Origin: Gracilibacillus dipsosauri
GTDB lineage: Bacteria > Bacillota > Bacilli > Bacillales > Amphibacillaceae
Reading direction: 5' to 3'
Assembly (NCBI RefSeq): GCF_003176895.1
Contig: NZ_QGTD01000007.1
Coordinates: forward strand, 1 to 41,626
Length of the DNA: 41,626 nt
In this document: in pieces, positions 14,587 through 23,045 of the stretch
How positions within the stretch are numbered: the first letter of the stretch is position 1
Layout: each line of letters begins with the position of its first letter
Position numbers and translations under genes: made by a program
Notes under the pieces: generated by a model
The model's input: only the letters and a program-made list of their open reading frames with translations
Database searches by the model: none
What the model was told of the DNA's origin: nothing

Positions 14587-16053
14587 TCACTTAAACCAAT
14601 GAAGCGGTGTTGGTTTAAGGTTGCGATAAATGTGTTTCGTTTCTGTATACTCTTCTAATCCAAGCTTCCCTAATTCTCGCCCTATACCTGACTGTTTATA
14701 TCCACCCCATGGGGCTTGAGCAAAATATGGATGGAAATCATTAATCCACACGGTTCCCATCCGTAATGCAGCTGCAACACGCTCTGCTTTATCAACATCC
14801 TTGGTCCATACTGCACCAGCTAACCCGTAAATCGTGTCATTAGCAAGTCGCACTGCCTCGTCTTCATCTTTAAAGCGTTCAACCGTTAAAACAGGACCAA
14901 ATACTTCCTCCTGTACGATGCGCATAGTAGAATGACAGTTCGTTAATATTGTAGGCAAATAGAAAAAGCCGTTTTGCAGTTCAGGTTCTTCAGGACGTGA
15001 GCCTCCAACTAACACATTTGCTCCTTCCTGCTTTCCGATGTCCACGTATTTTTCTACTTTCGCTCGATGCTCTTCGGATATTAATGGTCCAGATTGAGTT
15101 TCTCCATTAAATCCATTTCCTAATTTAATTCGTTTTGTCCTTTCAGCAAGTGCTTCAACAAAACGGTCATGTATAGAATCTTCTACTAGCAACCTAGCAC
15201 CAGCTGAGCAAACTTGTCCTGCATGAAAGAATACAGCATTCATAGCCTGATCAACTGCTGTGTCAAAGTCAGCATCCGCAAAAACAATATTCGGGTTTTT
15301 CCCTCCAAGTTCAAGCGCAATTTTTTTTACATTTTCGCTTGCAACCTGCATGATTTTCTTCCCTGTAGAGATTCCCCCAGTGAAAGATATAAGATCAACA
15401 TCATTGCTCACGGCTAGTTCGTTACCAACTGTATTCCCTTTACCGAGGACAAGATTGACTACCCCTTTTGGAAAACCTACTTCCTCCATTAGTTCTGTCA
15501 CTTTAATGGTAGTTAAAGGAGTGATTTCACTTGGCTTGATGACAATCGTATTGCCCACAGCAAGTGCAGGAGCTATCTTCCAAGCTACTTGTAAGAGTGG
15601 GTAGTTCCATGGTGTGATTTGACCACAAACTCCGACAGGTTCTCGAACAACCTTACTCTGGCTATTCGGAATCGGTGAATCAATGATTTCACCACCATCT
15701 TTATCCGCTAAACCAGCAAAATAGCGGAAAACTTCCACGATATCGTCCATATCTGCACGACTTTCTGTGATGGTTTTTCCCGTATCCAGTGATTCTAATT
15801 CTGCTAGTTCTTCTTTATCCCTTTCAATCAAACTTGCAATTTCAAGTACTTTTTTCCCACGTTCATTTGCAGGTGTATATTTCCAATCGCCATAATCAAA
15901 GGCTTCTCGAGCAGCTGATATAGCTAATTTTGCATCTTCCTCGTTTCCTTCTGTTACTGTTGCAATAATTTCTTGATTAAACGGGTTGATGATGCTTCTC
16001 TTCTCCCCGGAGCGAGCTTCTGTCCATTCCCCGTTGATGAACATTTTTTTCAT
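14587..16053 (-). CDS. betB: betaine-aldehyde dehydrogenase
   Basis: A 488-residue NAD(P)-dependent aldehyde dehydrogenase converting betaine aldehyde to glycine betaine. Active-site residues are in place: Asn150 in TPWN, Glu248 in LELGGKNPN and the nucleophile Cys282 in GQVCSAGARLLV. The coenzyme-loop segment FTGGISTGK is near residue 224. Length matches B. subtilis GbsA (490) and staphylococcal CudA. The ATG follows AAAGGGGGCAACTTT. The promoter is TTTACA-17-TATATT with a dyad over the start site, pointing to GbsR-type repression relieved by choline. With betA it forms the two-step choline oxidation pathway used for osmoprotection. Confidence 0.93.
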   Translation of the reverse strand: MKKMFINGEWTEARSGEKRSIINPFNQEIIATVTEGNEEDAKLAISAAREAFDYGDWKYTPANERGKKVLEIASLIERDKEELAELESLDTGKTITESRADMDDIVEVFRYFAGLADKDGGEIIDSPIPNSQSKVVREPVGVCGQITPWNYPLLQVAWKIAPALAVGNTIVIKPSEITPLTTIKVTELMEEVGFPKGVVNLVLGKGNTVGNELAVSNDVDLISFTGGISTGKKIMQVASENVKKIALELGGKNPNIVFADADFDTAVDQAMNAVFFHAGQVCSAGARLLVEDSIHDRFVEALAERTKRIKLGNGFNGETQSGPLISEEHRAKVEKYVDIGKQEGANVLVGGSRPEEPELQNGFFYLPTILTNCHSTMRIVQEEVFGPVLTVERFKDEDEAVRLANDTIYGLAGAVWTKDVDKAERVAAALRMGTVWINDFHPYFAQAPWGGYKQSGIGRELGKLGLEEYTETKHIYRNLKPTPLHWFK

Positions 16054-16075
16054 AAAGTTGCCCCCTTTATTAATT

Positions 16076-16106
16076 TTGTTAAATTATTTCTTAACGTATT
16101 TAACAA
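16076..16106 (-). promoter_or_regulatory. candidate GbsR operator at the betB start site
   Basis: TTGTTAAAT (16076-16084) and ATTTAACAA (16098-16106) are perfect 9-bp arms 13 bases apart. They lie just downstream of the -10, a roadblock position like that described for GbsR in B. subtilis. Confidence 0.55.
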
Positions 16107-16110
16107 GTTA

Positions 16111-16139
16111 AATATATCATATTCGTTTTTCATTGTAAA
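16111..16139 (-). promoter_or_regulatory. betBA promoter
   Basis: On the minus strand TTTACA (16139-16134), 17-base spacer, TATATT (16116-16111). The predicted start falls inside the adjacent dyad. Confidence 0.65.
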
Positions 16140-16167
16140 CAAACCACTATTTTTAGTAAAATTAATT

Positions 16168-16195
16168 TTGATTTTCACGAAAGATGCGTTATAGT
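16168..16195 (+). promoter_or_regulatory. gbsR promoter
   Basis: TTGATT (16168-16173), 16-base spacer, TATAGT (16190-16195). It is divergent from the betBA promoter, with about 29 bases between the two -35 elements. Confidence 0.5.
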
Positions 16196-16207
16196 TAAAA
16201 TTAAAGT

Positions 16208-16236
16208 AATTAAAATTAAATTTAACTATTTTAATT
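16208..16236 (+). promoter_or_regulatory. candidate autoregulatory dyad of gbsR
   Basis: AATTAAAAT (16208-16216) and ATTTTAATT (16228-16236) are perfect arms 11 bases apart, beginning a few bases after the predicted transcription start. The region is very AT-rich, so chance pairing is possible. Confidence 0.35.
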
Positions 16237-16265
16237 TATATAATAAGAAGAAATGAGGGTTAACA

Positions 16266-16853
16266 TTGGAAGATAAGTATGGTGCAAAACAGCAGAAGGC
16301 AGAAGAATTGCTAGAGGATGCAGAACGTGAAGTCATTAACTCCATTGCCGAAACAATGGATCTCTATGGTGTCACACCATCTATCGGAAGACTTTACGCA
16401 ACGATGTATTTCAAACATGACCCATTGACTCTCGATGATATGAAAAATGATCTTGGCATGAGTAAACCAAGCATGAGTACTGCTGTAAGAAAGCTACAGG
16501 ATATCAACATTGTAAAGAAAGTCTGGAAAAAAGGTTCTCGTAAGGACTTATTTATGGCTGAAAAAGATTTCTTTCAATATTTCTCTAACTTTTTCGGGGA
16601 TAAATGGGAAAGAGAAGCTAAATTAAATCTATCCTCTATTAATGATGCAATCAAAAAATTACAAGAAGTACTTCATGATGAGGAAGTTAATGAAAAATTA
16701 AAGCAGCGGGCACAACAAGATTTGCAACAACTTGAGGAATACAAAAGCTATTGCCACTGGTTAGAGCGACTTGCTCATTCCATTGAGACTGGTGAGATTT
16801 TTGAATTTTTGCCGATGAAAGAAGCTAATCGCGAAGATCACAATGAATCTTAA
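16266..16853 (+). CDS. gbsR: GbsR/CudC-type choline-responsive repressor (MarR superfamily)
   Basis: A 195-residue DNA-binding protein. Close similarity to B. subtilis GbsR is visible in REVINSIAETMDLYGVTPSIGRLYATMYF (about residues 20-50), the winged helix PLTLDDMKNDLGMSKPSMSTAVRKLQDINIVKKVWKKGSRKDLF, and the FFQYFSNFFGDKW stretch after it. GbsR represses glycine-betaine synthesis genes and is released by choline. The last 60 residues are helical and Gln/Glu-rich, probably a dimer arm. The start is TTG after GAGGG. It is divergent from betBA, like cudC beside cudA and cudB in staphylococci. Confidence 0.9.
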   Translation: MEDKYGAKQQKAEELLEDAEREVINSIAETMDLYGVTPSIGRLYATMYFKHDPLTLDDMKNDLGMSKPSMSTAVRKLQDINIVKKVWKKGSRKDLFMAEKDFFQYFSNFFGDKWEREAKLNLSSINDAIKKLQEVLHDEEVNEKLKQRAQQDLQQLEEYKSYCHWLERLAHSIETGEIFEFLPMKEANREDHNES

Positions 16854-16862
16854 TTTAATTTC

Positions 16863-16896
16863 AAAAAAACAGTCTCCCATTTAGAGACTGTTTTTT
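16863..16896. terminator. bidirectional terminator between gbsR and dus
   Basis: AAAAAACAGTCTC and GAGACTGTTTTTT form a perfect stem with A and T tails between convergent genes. Confidence 0.9.
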
Positions 16897-16915
16897 ATTG
16901 AGACAAGGTATATTT

Positions 16916-17893
16916 TCACAAAGTCTCATCCATATTCTTTTGTTCAAAATCATCAAGCAGTTCACGCACTTCATCCGTTGATTCTGTGCTCATCAACTGA
17001 TTTCTTAATTCACTTGCACCTCGAAATCCACGAACATATATCTTAAAAAAGCGACGAAGAGGCTTGAACAAACGAGGTTCTAATTTCGAATACTCATCAA
17101 AGAGATCCAAGTGCAGTCTCAAAAGATCGAGCAATTCTTTACTACTATGGTCCCGCTGTTGCAGCTCAAAGGCAAATGGATTGGTAAAAACACCACGTCC
17201 AATCATCACCCCATCCACCTCGTACTGATGAGCAAGCTTCAAGCCTGTCTGACGGTCGGGTATATCTCCATTAATAGTTAAAAGTGTATCTGGTGCCACC
17301 TTGTCACGAAGTTTCTTAATTTCTGGAATAAGCTCCCAATGTGCGTCTACTTTGCTCATTTCCTTTTTTGTACGGAGATGAATGGATAGATTCACAATGT
17401 CTTGTTTCAATAGGTGTGTCAACCAATCCTTCCATTCCTCTACATAGGTGTAACCAAGCCTAGTTTTTACACTTACAGGTAACCCTCCTGCCTTTGCTGC
17501 TTGTATGAGCTCTGCTGCAACTTCAGGACGACGGATAAGGCCACACCCCTTGCCATTCCCTGCCACATTAGGTGCAGGACAGCCCATATTGATATCAATC
17601 CCTCGAAAACCTTGCTTCGCCATCCCAATACTCATTTCTCGAAAGTATTCAGGCTTATCTCCCCATATGTGGGCTACAATTGGTTGTTCATCTTCTGTAA
17701 AAGTCAAACGCCCACGAACGCTTTGATTACCCTCTGGGTGACAATAACTCTCCGTATTTGTAAACTCTGTAAAAAATACATCAGGTCTACCTGCTTCACT
17801 TACTACATGGCGAAACACGACATCTGTCACGTCCTCCATTGGTGCTAATATAAAAAACGGTCGTGGTAATTCACGCCAAAAATTATCTTTCAT
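16916..17893 (-). CDS. tRNA-dihydrouridine synthase
   Basis: A 325-residue FMN-dependent Dus enzyme that reduces uridine to dihydrouridine in tRNA. The TIM-barrel FMN motif [14 protein letters not shown] is near residue 17. [22 protein letters not shown] carries the catalytic Cys in [14 protein letters not shown] and the phosphate-binding [16 protein letters not shown] follow, and a helical C-terminal RNA-binding domain ends the protein. I chose the Met that starts [14 protein letters not shown] because family members begin there. The longer ORF to 17977 has an AAAGG site but an atypical 28-residue extension; both starts remain possible. It is not one of the syntenic B. subtilis dusB neighbourhoods; it stands alone. 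Confidence 0.88.
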   Translation of the reverse strand: MKDNFWRELPRPFFILAPMEDVTDVVFRHVVSEAGRPDVFFTEFTNTESYCHPEGNQSVRGRLTFTEDEQPIVAHIWGDKPEYFREMSIGMAKQGFRGIDINMGCPAPNVAGNGKGCGLIRRPEVAAELIQAAKAGGLPVSVKTRLGYTYVEEWKDWLTHLLKQDIVNLSIHLRTKKEMSKVDAHWELIPEIKKLRDKVAPDTLLTINGDIPDRQTGLKLAHQYEVDGVMIGRGVFTNPFAFELQQRDHSSKELLDLLRLHLDLFDEYSKLEPRLFKPLRRFFKIYVRGFRGASELRNQLMSTESTDEVRELLDDFEQKNMDETL

Positions 17894-18349
17894 ATTTAAA
17901 ATTCCAATCCTCTCATCTTGGGGTAACAGGCCAAATACTTGTCCAACATAAATGTCTCTGTTAACACTTTTTAACATTAAAAATTACCTTTTACTACTTC
18001 ATTCCAATAAAAATCTCAGTTGGTTTTCTAAACCACCTTATGGAGTAAAAGGAAAAAAGAAAATCACTTGGAACGAAAAGATTCCAAAATCACCAAAGAC
18101 TATTTTATCCGAATCAAGGTCCAAATATCAAGGGTTTGATATATTAGTAACTTGAACTTTATTGTTAACAAAAATCAACGGTCGAATTATTCGACAGCTA
18201 GAACAATCTACGTTTCGTTCCTATTAATCGTTTTTCTAATAGGTTATTCTTTTTGTACAACCGTAATGGAGAGAAGAAAAAACCGAGTTTTAGTTAGATA
18301 GTAGAATAATGAGTTCTAGAGTTAAGAGAAATATTTTTCTGTCAATTTT
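17894..18349. other. gene-poor spacer
   Basis: No gene with start, ribosome-binding site and family likeness is seen. A plus-strand stretch at 18030-18155 reads PPYGVKGKKKITWNEKIPKS and onward in a protein-like way, ending in TGA, but without a start signal or recognised family. I treat it as unexplained. Confidence 0.5.
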
Positions 18350-18955
18350 TTATAAGTCCTCCTTAACTATAGCGGATGTGACTAAGTTTAAGCTCGGTGT
18401 AATAAATTGTTCGCCTAATAATAATTTCATCATCGCTAACCCTTGTATTGAAGCAAAATAGTAATAAGCCATTTCTGTAGCATTTCCATTTTTAAACTGA
18501 CCTAGTTTCTGACCTTTTTCAATAAGAACCGCGGTTTGTTTTATCATAGCTTCACTTTTCTTTTTCAGTTGTTGAACTTGATGTGATGAATTATCCATTG
18601 TAAAAGACTGGTTCATAATCATAAGAAAGTTTGCGAATTCATCATCCTTCTTAAAATCATTTAAAATTTCAAAAGTAAATTCTCGGAAAACTTCATTTGG
18701 AGACAAGTCGCTCTTAAACCGCCCTATAATGCGTTCAATGCCTGCAGTAGCATAGGAAACAAGATCATTAAATAGATCATCTTTCGTCTTGTAATGACGA
18801 TATAATAGACCGATGCTGATGCCAGCACTTTTTGCAATATCTTGAATTCCAGTTGCCGCAAAGCCTTTTTTGGCAAATAGTTTAATAGCAGCAGAATGTA
18901 TTTTTTCTTTAGTAGCCAATCTCATTGCTTCAAATTGTTCTTTTGTTCTAGGCAA
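18350..18955 (-). CDS. TetR-family transcriptional regulator
   Basis: A 201-residue regulator. The N-terminal helix-turn-helix AAIKLFAKKGFAATGIQDIAKSAGISIGLLYRHYKTKDDLF occupies about residues 20-60, the canonical TetR domain. The helical C-terminal ligand domain has no recognisable specificity motif. The start is TTG at 18955, eight bases after GGAGG; an upstream in-frame TTG lies before that site. It is 33 bases downstream of a GNAT gene in the same operon. A perfect 12-bp dyad overlaps the operon promoter, so it probably represses itself and the acetyltransferase. Confidence 0.88.
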   Translation of the reverse strand: MPRTKEQFEAMRLATKEKIHSAAIKLFAKKGFAATGIQDIAKSAGISIGLLYRHYKTKDDLFNDLVSYATAGIERIIGRFKSDLSPNEVFREFTFEILNDFKKDDEFANFLMIMNQSFTMDNSSHQVQQLKKKSEAMIKQTAVLIEKGQKLGQFKNGNATEMAYYYFASIQGLAMMKLLLGEQFITPSLNLVTSAIVKEDL

Positions 18956-18988
18956 GCGTTCTCCCTCCTCTAACAAGAAATTCTATCT

Positions 18989-19609
18989 TTATTTTTTCAT
19001 GTACCTTAATGATAATAGGTTGTTGATACCGTTTCTCTTCGCTATCTTTACTGGTATAGGCTTTTTCTTGTATTCTTCAAATCCTAACTTCTCATACAGA
19101 TGCATTGCTGGGATATTCGTGTCAGCAACCTCTTCTATTAAATAATCATTATAAGGTGTGTTTTGAATAATATACTGAATAATTTGTGAAGCTATGCCCT
19201 TACCTCTGAAATCAGAAGCTGTTCCAACAAACTCGATAGAACCTGTGTTGGCTGGAAAATCCTCATAAGGGGATTCAAATTCCTTTTTAAGAAAGATACT
19301 TGCCATGCTCCCCTTAATAAAACCTAAATGCTTTCTCAACTCCTTTTTATTTAATCGTACGGATAGTCTGCTTCCATCTGTACATGCAGTCATTCCGGCG
19401 ACTTTCTTATCCACTATAGCCACATAAAATTGGTCTAAAACAAACATATGTGCAAAAGCCTTCGAAAGGATGCTTTTATCCTTTGAAAAATAACCAAGCC
19501 ATTGTGCAAATCCCTCAGCAAATATTTGGCTCATCTGAGTTCTTACATCAATATCTTTATCTATTTTACCAGCTTTAGTAATCGTTAGCTTATAATCTCT
19601 AGTTAGCAT
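18989..19609 (-). CDS. GNAT-family N-acetyltransferase
   Basis: A 206-residue acetyltransferase of the GNAT fold. The acetyl-CoA-binding motif A is GTASDFRGKGIASQIIQYI (about residues 130-148), preceded by the strand GSIEFV. Motif B follows as NIPAMHLYEKLGFEEYKKKPI. The N-terminal half carries AHMFVLDQFYVAIVDKKVAGMTAC, the strands leading to the active site. The substrate is unknown. AAAGGAGGATCCAA precedes the ATG. It is the first gene of a two-gene operon with a TetR regulator under a consensus promoter, an arrangement common for inducible drug- or toxin-modifying enzymes, but that is inference. Confidence 0.85.
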   Translation of the reverse strand: MLTRDYKLTITKAGKIDKDIDVRTQMSQIFAEGFAQWLGYFSKDKSILSKAFAHMFVLDQFYVAIVDKKVAGMTACTDGSRLSVRLNKKELRKHLGFIKGSMASIFLKKEFESPYEDFPANTGSIEFVGTASDFRGKGIASQIIQYIIQNTPYNDYLIEEVADTNIPAMHLYEKLGFEEYKKKPIPVKIAKRNGINNLLSLRYMKK

Positions 19610-19620
19610 TTGGATCCTCC

Positions 19621-19674
19621 TTTTATAATGAATGAATATATTTTCATTATAAAATTTATAATAAAAATGTCAAA
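19621..19674 (-). promoter_or_regulatory. consensus promoter with overlapping TetR-type operator
   Basis: On the minus strand TTGACA (19674-19669), 17-base spacer, TATAAT (19651-19646). The -10 lies inside a perfect dyad, TTTTATAATGAA (19621-19632) and TTCATTATAAAA (19643-19654), which reaches to the ribosome-binding site. Repressor binding would block RNA polymerase. Confidence 0.8.
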
Positions 19675-19766
19675 TATAACTACACCGAGAATGTTACTTT
19701 GAAACCAAAATAAACATTCCTTAAAACACATACCTCGAGCCCGGCTTCCAGCATTTCTATGCCCTT

Positions 19767-19877
19767 TGCCGCCTGTTTTTCACTTTTTTCCGTTTTAAAA
19801 TAAAGTTTTCAGGTCAAGGGATGGACGTGAAACAGACCCAGAAATCGGAACAGTTATTTTCACAAAAATCGGGTCTG
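19767..19877. repeat. short dispersed repeat and 7-bp hairpin
   Basis: The run TGTTTTTCACTTTTTTCCG followed by AATAAAGTTTT (19773-19809) closely matches 27254-27293 (TGTTTTTTCACGTTTTTTTC, then AATAAAGTTTT). A third AAAATAAAGTTTT is at 27177-27189. At 19833-19877 CAGACCC and GGGTCTG form a hairpin. Nothing coding is seen. Confidence 0.5.
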
Positions 19878-19914
19878 AAATGGAATTATTTATTTTTACT
19901 GAGAGATGTTTATT

Positions 19915-19966
19915 TTAGTTAGAAAAATCCAATTCCAACCAAGACATACATTAGATATGTGTTGCA
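19915..19966 (-). pseudogene. fossil copy of an RlmCD-type methyltransferase C-terminus
   Basis: The minus-strand frame reads THI-stop-CMSWLELDFSN-stop. The intact rlmCD gene at 27607 ends [17 protein letters not shown]. The DNA is about 80 percent identical over the segment (TTGGTTGGAATTGGATTTT is shared except at the first bases), and the GAA codon has become TAA. Only the last 16 or so codons remain. It is either the relic of a second TrmA-family gene or a duplicated gene end. Confidence 0.7.
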
Positions 19967-19971
19967 TTGTG

Positions 19972-20112
19972 TTAGTGAGGAAAGTTCATCCCTGTATCTG
20001 AATCAATTTCTAATACTCTACCCATCACTTGGCTAACAAGTGTTTTTCGTATTTTCTTAAATTTAGTTTTTTTAAGCAGTTTCATTACCATATCGTATAT
20101 AGATGGAAACTA
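19972..20112 (-). pseudogene. truncated class I SAM-dependent methyltransferase N-terminus
   Basis: The minus-strand frame gives FPSIYDMVMKLLKKTKFKKI and continues RKTLVSQVMGRVLEIDSDTGMNFPH-stop. This is the N-terminal region and motif I (VLEIGSGTGxNFP) of a class I methyltransferase, with two Gly residues changed to Asp. A TAG at 20110-20112 replaces the usual Trp before FPS. The homology stops at NFP, six bases before the RlmCD-like tail, suggesting a deletion junction. Confidence 0.65.
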
Positions 20113-20244
20113 TTTTTCCCTTTCTTCATTCAACTCATCTTAAGATGGGATTTCTCCAGAACTGGACATATACTACGGCGTATTACCATGAATCGGGGGA
20201 ATGGGGGAATTTCTCGCTTTTATTTCGCTTGTTTACATCATTCT

Positions 20245-20580
20245 CTAAAACAAAATTGAGATCGAGAGGCTGCATTCAAACAGCTCTCGATCCATTAATT
20301 CGGTATGGAAAGTTACAGGGAGGCCATGCCACTTAATTGTTCCTGCTTTAATTGCTGATCTCAATCGTTCTTTTGCTTCTTCAAATACATCAGGATGATT
20401 TAAATAATGTGCAATGAGCCATGGAACCTGTGTTGTCCATGTGAACTTGTCTGGCAAGTCCTACCCTATCTCAATCGCTCTTGGGATAAAATCATAGAGA
20501 TAGGTATCCATTACTTTCTCGACAAGGTCAGTAAAACCAAGATCTAAGTGTGTCTTAAACACGACATGCAATTTTTTCAT
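20245..20580 (-). pseudogene. broken DUF5054/GH38-like glycosidase gene
   Basis: A gene start with AAGGAG and ATG at 20580 encodes MKKLHVVFKTHLDLGFTDLV and onward to about residue 39. There an in-frame TAG (20461-20463) interrupts it before DLPDKFTWTTQVPWLIAHYL. Homology resumes through WHGLPVTFHTELMDRELFE and then fails at about residue 110 with ILF-stop. The HLDLGFT motif is the metal-binding start of the GH38-type barrel found in DUF5054 proteins, normally more than 600 residues long. Thus it has a nonsense mutation and lacks most of its length. It sits two bases after the intact GH38 gene, clearly the last gene of the same operon. Confidence 0.8.
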
Positions 20581-20582
20581 CA

Positions 20583-23027
20583 TCAAGCTCCTTCCCTACT
20601 AGGGTTAACCGGGAATGCAAGCAGGCCTTGATTTAATTGTTGACACTTTTCCAATAATCGTTTTGGATTCTGCTGCTCAGAAACAAGATATAATTGATAG
20701 TCAAACTCATAGAAACCTGATAAATCAACCTTGAAATTTGTTTCCCAGAAATTATTCATAATCCAAGAATAAACGGGTTGTCGATTCTTGTCATGCTGCT
20801 GATCATTTGCTAATTCAATAGGATGATGTGCTAAAGAATCTAAGGTAATCAGTGGTGTATCTTTGATTGCTATTAGAAGTGAACTGTCTGTTCCTGTAAA
20901 GGCAAGCCCATTCTGTAAGCAGAAAAACTCCGTATTAGTTCCTGGCAGTTGATCAATTGCCGGTCGAAGCACTGCACCAGTCTTTTCAATAAATAGTTCA
21001 CCATCTTTGTCCGCACTAAATGGCAGTGGAATATAAAGATTTTCCGGTGCCCACTCATTCTGCTTTTGAATTCTAACCGTTACAGCAATTTTCGGCAGTT
21101 CTTTATAGACCTTAAGGATCACCGTGTACATCTGTGTACCTTCTAGTTCAAAATCCATTTGAACGGCAGTAAATAAATCTCCGTCTTTAGTTATATCGAT
21201 ATGTTTTAGACTAGCAGTATAACGATCTGCCAATCTCCCTTTACGATTTCGTCCCATCAATCTTCTTTCAGTACAGGCATCCGTTGTAATTGGTGTCTTC
21301 TCATATACTCCTGTAAAAGGTGCATATAGTGCTTCTGGATGGATCAATTCTCTTTTATTTTTCTTATCTCGTAAGGATGTAATTCCTGATTGCTGATCAA
21401 AAGCTAATCGATAGTGTTTGGTTTCTACTACATGAGTATCCGGTACACCTTCATAACCCGGATAAGGAGCAATATCTTCTACTCTGTCAGTGCCAATATG
21501 TGCATGGTTAGCGTGTCGTGGATTCTTTGGTGCTTCACCTTTCACTAATTTCAACAGCTTCTCTTCCTTTGTCGCTAAAGAAATGGCAAATTCAATGACA
21601 TCACCATTTGGTATTGGTGTAAACTGGGCAGCAAGTTTCTCATTTGTTTCACAATCGATCACATCAATATAATTGTCTCGATCCCATGCTAAATACCTGC
21701 CATCGATATGTTCCCAATGTTTTATCGGTACAGTAGCATAATCTGTCACTGGATAATCATGGGGATTGACTACTTTAAAATACTTTACCCGATCAATTGT
21801 TGGTGGCACTTCTCCCAAGTGACCAAGTATCTGATCCAAATGTTGTGAAATAAGGCGATTGGCGTTAATAGCATAGGCTGCCTTACGATAGTCTAAATCA
21901 TTCACAAGCGTATTCCACGGTTCACTGACGGAAGAGGCATAACCCCATGTATGCTCTGCATATAACATCAATTGATACTCCGCTTCTTGCAAAAGAGATT
22001 CACGCCCCCATTTACCTTGTGGATCTAGTTTCTGTGATAAGTGATACTTCTGTTGAGCATCCCGATAGATCTTAGTTGGGGCAGGGGTGGAGCCAACTCC
22101 ATCTGACCACCAGTCTGTCCAGTCACCTGCATACACTGGAAGATCAAGCTCCTGTTTACGTAGAAAATCAAAGAACTGATGTAGAGTAGTTAATTCAATC
22201 TCCACTTGACCGCCATGCTTATCATTCCATTTATGAATCATTTCAATTAGCCGAGGATTAGGTGGTGAATTATCGGTTACAATCCCTGAAATCATATTAG
22301 GAACAAAATCGAAGGGATAGTCTTCTGCTTCCAGGTTCTCCAAATATTCGAAAATACGCTGCTCTGCAATGGCCATTTGATCATCTGATGTAACTATCTC
22401 TGTCCCATTATCTATGCGATAGCTATTTGGAATCAACATAAAATCATTACCAATTTGATAATGGTCACCATTCCAAACTAAAATCTTGTTTCCATTTGGT
22501 GTTTCCCACCAGAAGGGGATCTGTTTCTTATAGAGCGGGAACATGCCATGATGAGTATGTAAACAGGAATAGAGATTTACAATGCTGTTCTGATGCATTG
22601 TTTCTGCATATCCCCATGAAAATCCATTGATATCTGCTGTCATAGCTGAATCCAAATCAAGCTGATGTTCATTAGAGAATTTTCTTCCTTTTTTAAACAT
22701 AGCATCTAAAATGTCATTATCGACAAGGTCAGTCATATTCAAATAGGTTAAAGAGATATCAATCTGACCTGACTGTACATATTGGATAAATTTCTGTTTG
22801 TCACTATCACTACTTTGCTCAAAGAACCGCTCAACCTGCCAATAGTTTTCACATGTCCATTTATACCCTTTCCATTCCGGTCTAGAGCCATTCTCACTCG
22901 CTTCTAATATATCAAGGACCGATTTGATATATTCTACATGGTGACGTTCAATCTTTTCTTGTCGATCGGTATAGCCAATATCAGTGTGCGAATGATGGAT
23001 CAGTTGTAATTTCCACTTTTTCTTCAT
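20583..23027 (-). CDS. glycoside hydrolase family 38 (alpha-mannosidase-like)
   Basis: An 814-residue enzyme of the GH38 type, cytosolic (no signal peptide). The Zn-binding start HHSHTDIGYTD has His14 and Asp16. The probable catalytic nucleophile is Asp132 in TADINGFSWG. HHGMFPLYKKQIPFWWETPNG and the aromatic-rich GDWTDWWSDGVGS loop follow within the N-terminal barrel, and a beta-rich C-terminal half (residues 430-814) is as in the family. It should hydrolyse alpha-mannosides, possibly oligosaccharides from glycans, once they enter the cell. It is 18 bases after the ROK kinase gene. GGAGGATGAAAG precedes the ATG. The specific linkage cannot be read from the sequence. Confidence 0.85.
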   Translation of the reverse strand: MKKKWKLQLIHHSHTDIGYTDRQEKIERHHVEYIKSVLDILEASENGSRPEWKGYKWTCENYWQVERFFEQSSDSDKQKFIQYVQSGQIDISLTYLNMTDLVDNDILDAMFKKGRKFSNEHQLDLDSAMTADINGFSWGYAETMHQNSIVNLYSCLHTHHGMFPLYKKQIPFWWETPNGNKILVWNGDHYQIGNDFMLIPNSYRIDNGTEIVTSDDQMAIAEQRIFEYLENLEAEDYPFDFVPNMISGIVTDNSPPNPRLIEMIHKWNDKHGGQVEIELTTLHQFFDFLRKQELDLPVYAGDWTDWWSDGVGSTPAPTKIYRDAQQKYHLSQKLDPQGKWGRESLLQEAEYQLMLYAEHTWGYASSVSEPWNTLVNDLDYRKAAYAINANRLISQHLDQILGHLGEVPPTIDRVKYFKVVNPHDYPVTDYATVPIKHWEHIDGRYLAWDRDNYIDVIDCETNEKLAAQFTPIPNGDVIEFAISLATKEEKLLKLVKGEAPKNPRHANHAHIGTDRVEDIAPYPGYEGVPDTHVVETKHYRLAFDQQSGITSLRDKKNKRELIHPEALYAPFTGVYEKTPITTDACTERRLMGRNRKGRLADRYTASLKHIDITKDGDLFTAVQMDFELEGTQMYTVILKVYKELPKIAVTVRIQKQNEWAPENLYIPLPFSADKDGELFIEKTGAVLRPAIDQLPGTNTEFFCLQNGLAFTGTDSSLLIAIKDTPLITLDSLAHHPIELANDQQHDKNRQPVYSWIMNNFWETNFKVDLSGFYEFDYQLYLVSEQQNPKRLLEKCQQLNQGLLAFPVNPSREGA

Positions 23028-23045
23028 CTTTCATCCTCCTATTAT

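Noticed and set aside
15214-15604. Plus-strand ORFs of 67 and 114 codons inside betB
   Set aside because: Antisense shadows of a well-supported aldehyde dehydrogenase gene.
20873-21058. 61-codon minus-strand ORF in another frame of the GH38 gene
   Set aside because: Overlaps the GH38 reading frame, which is continuous and supported by motifs.
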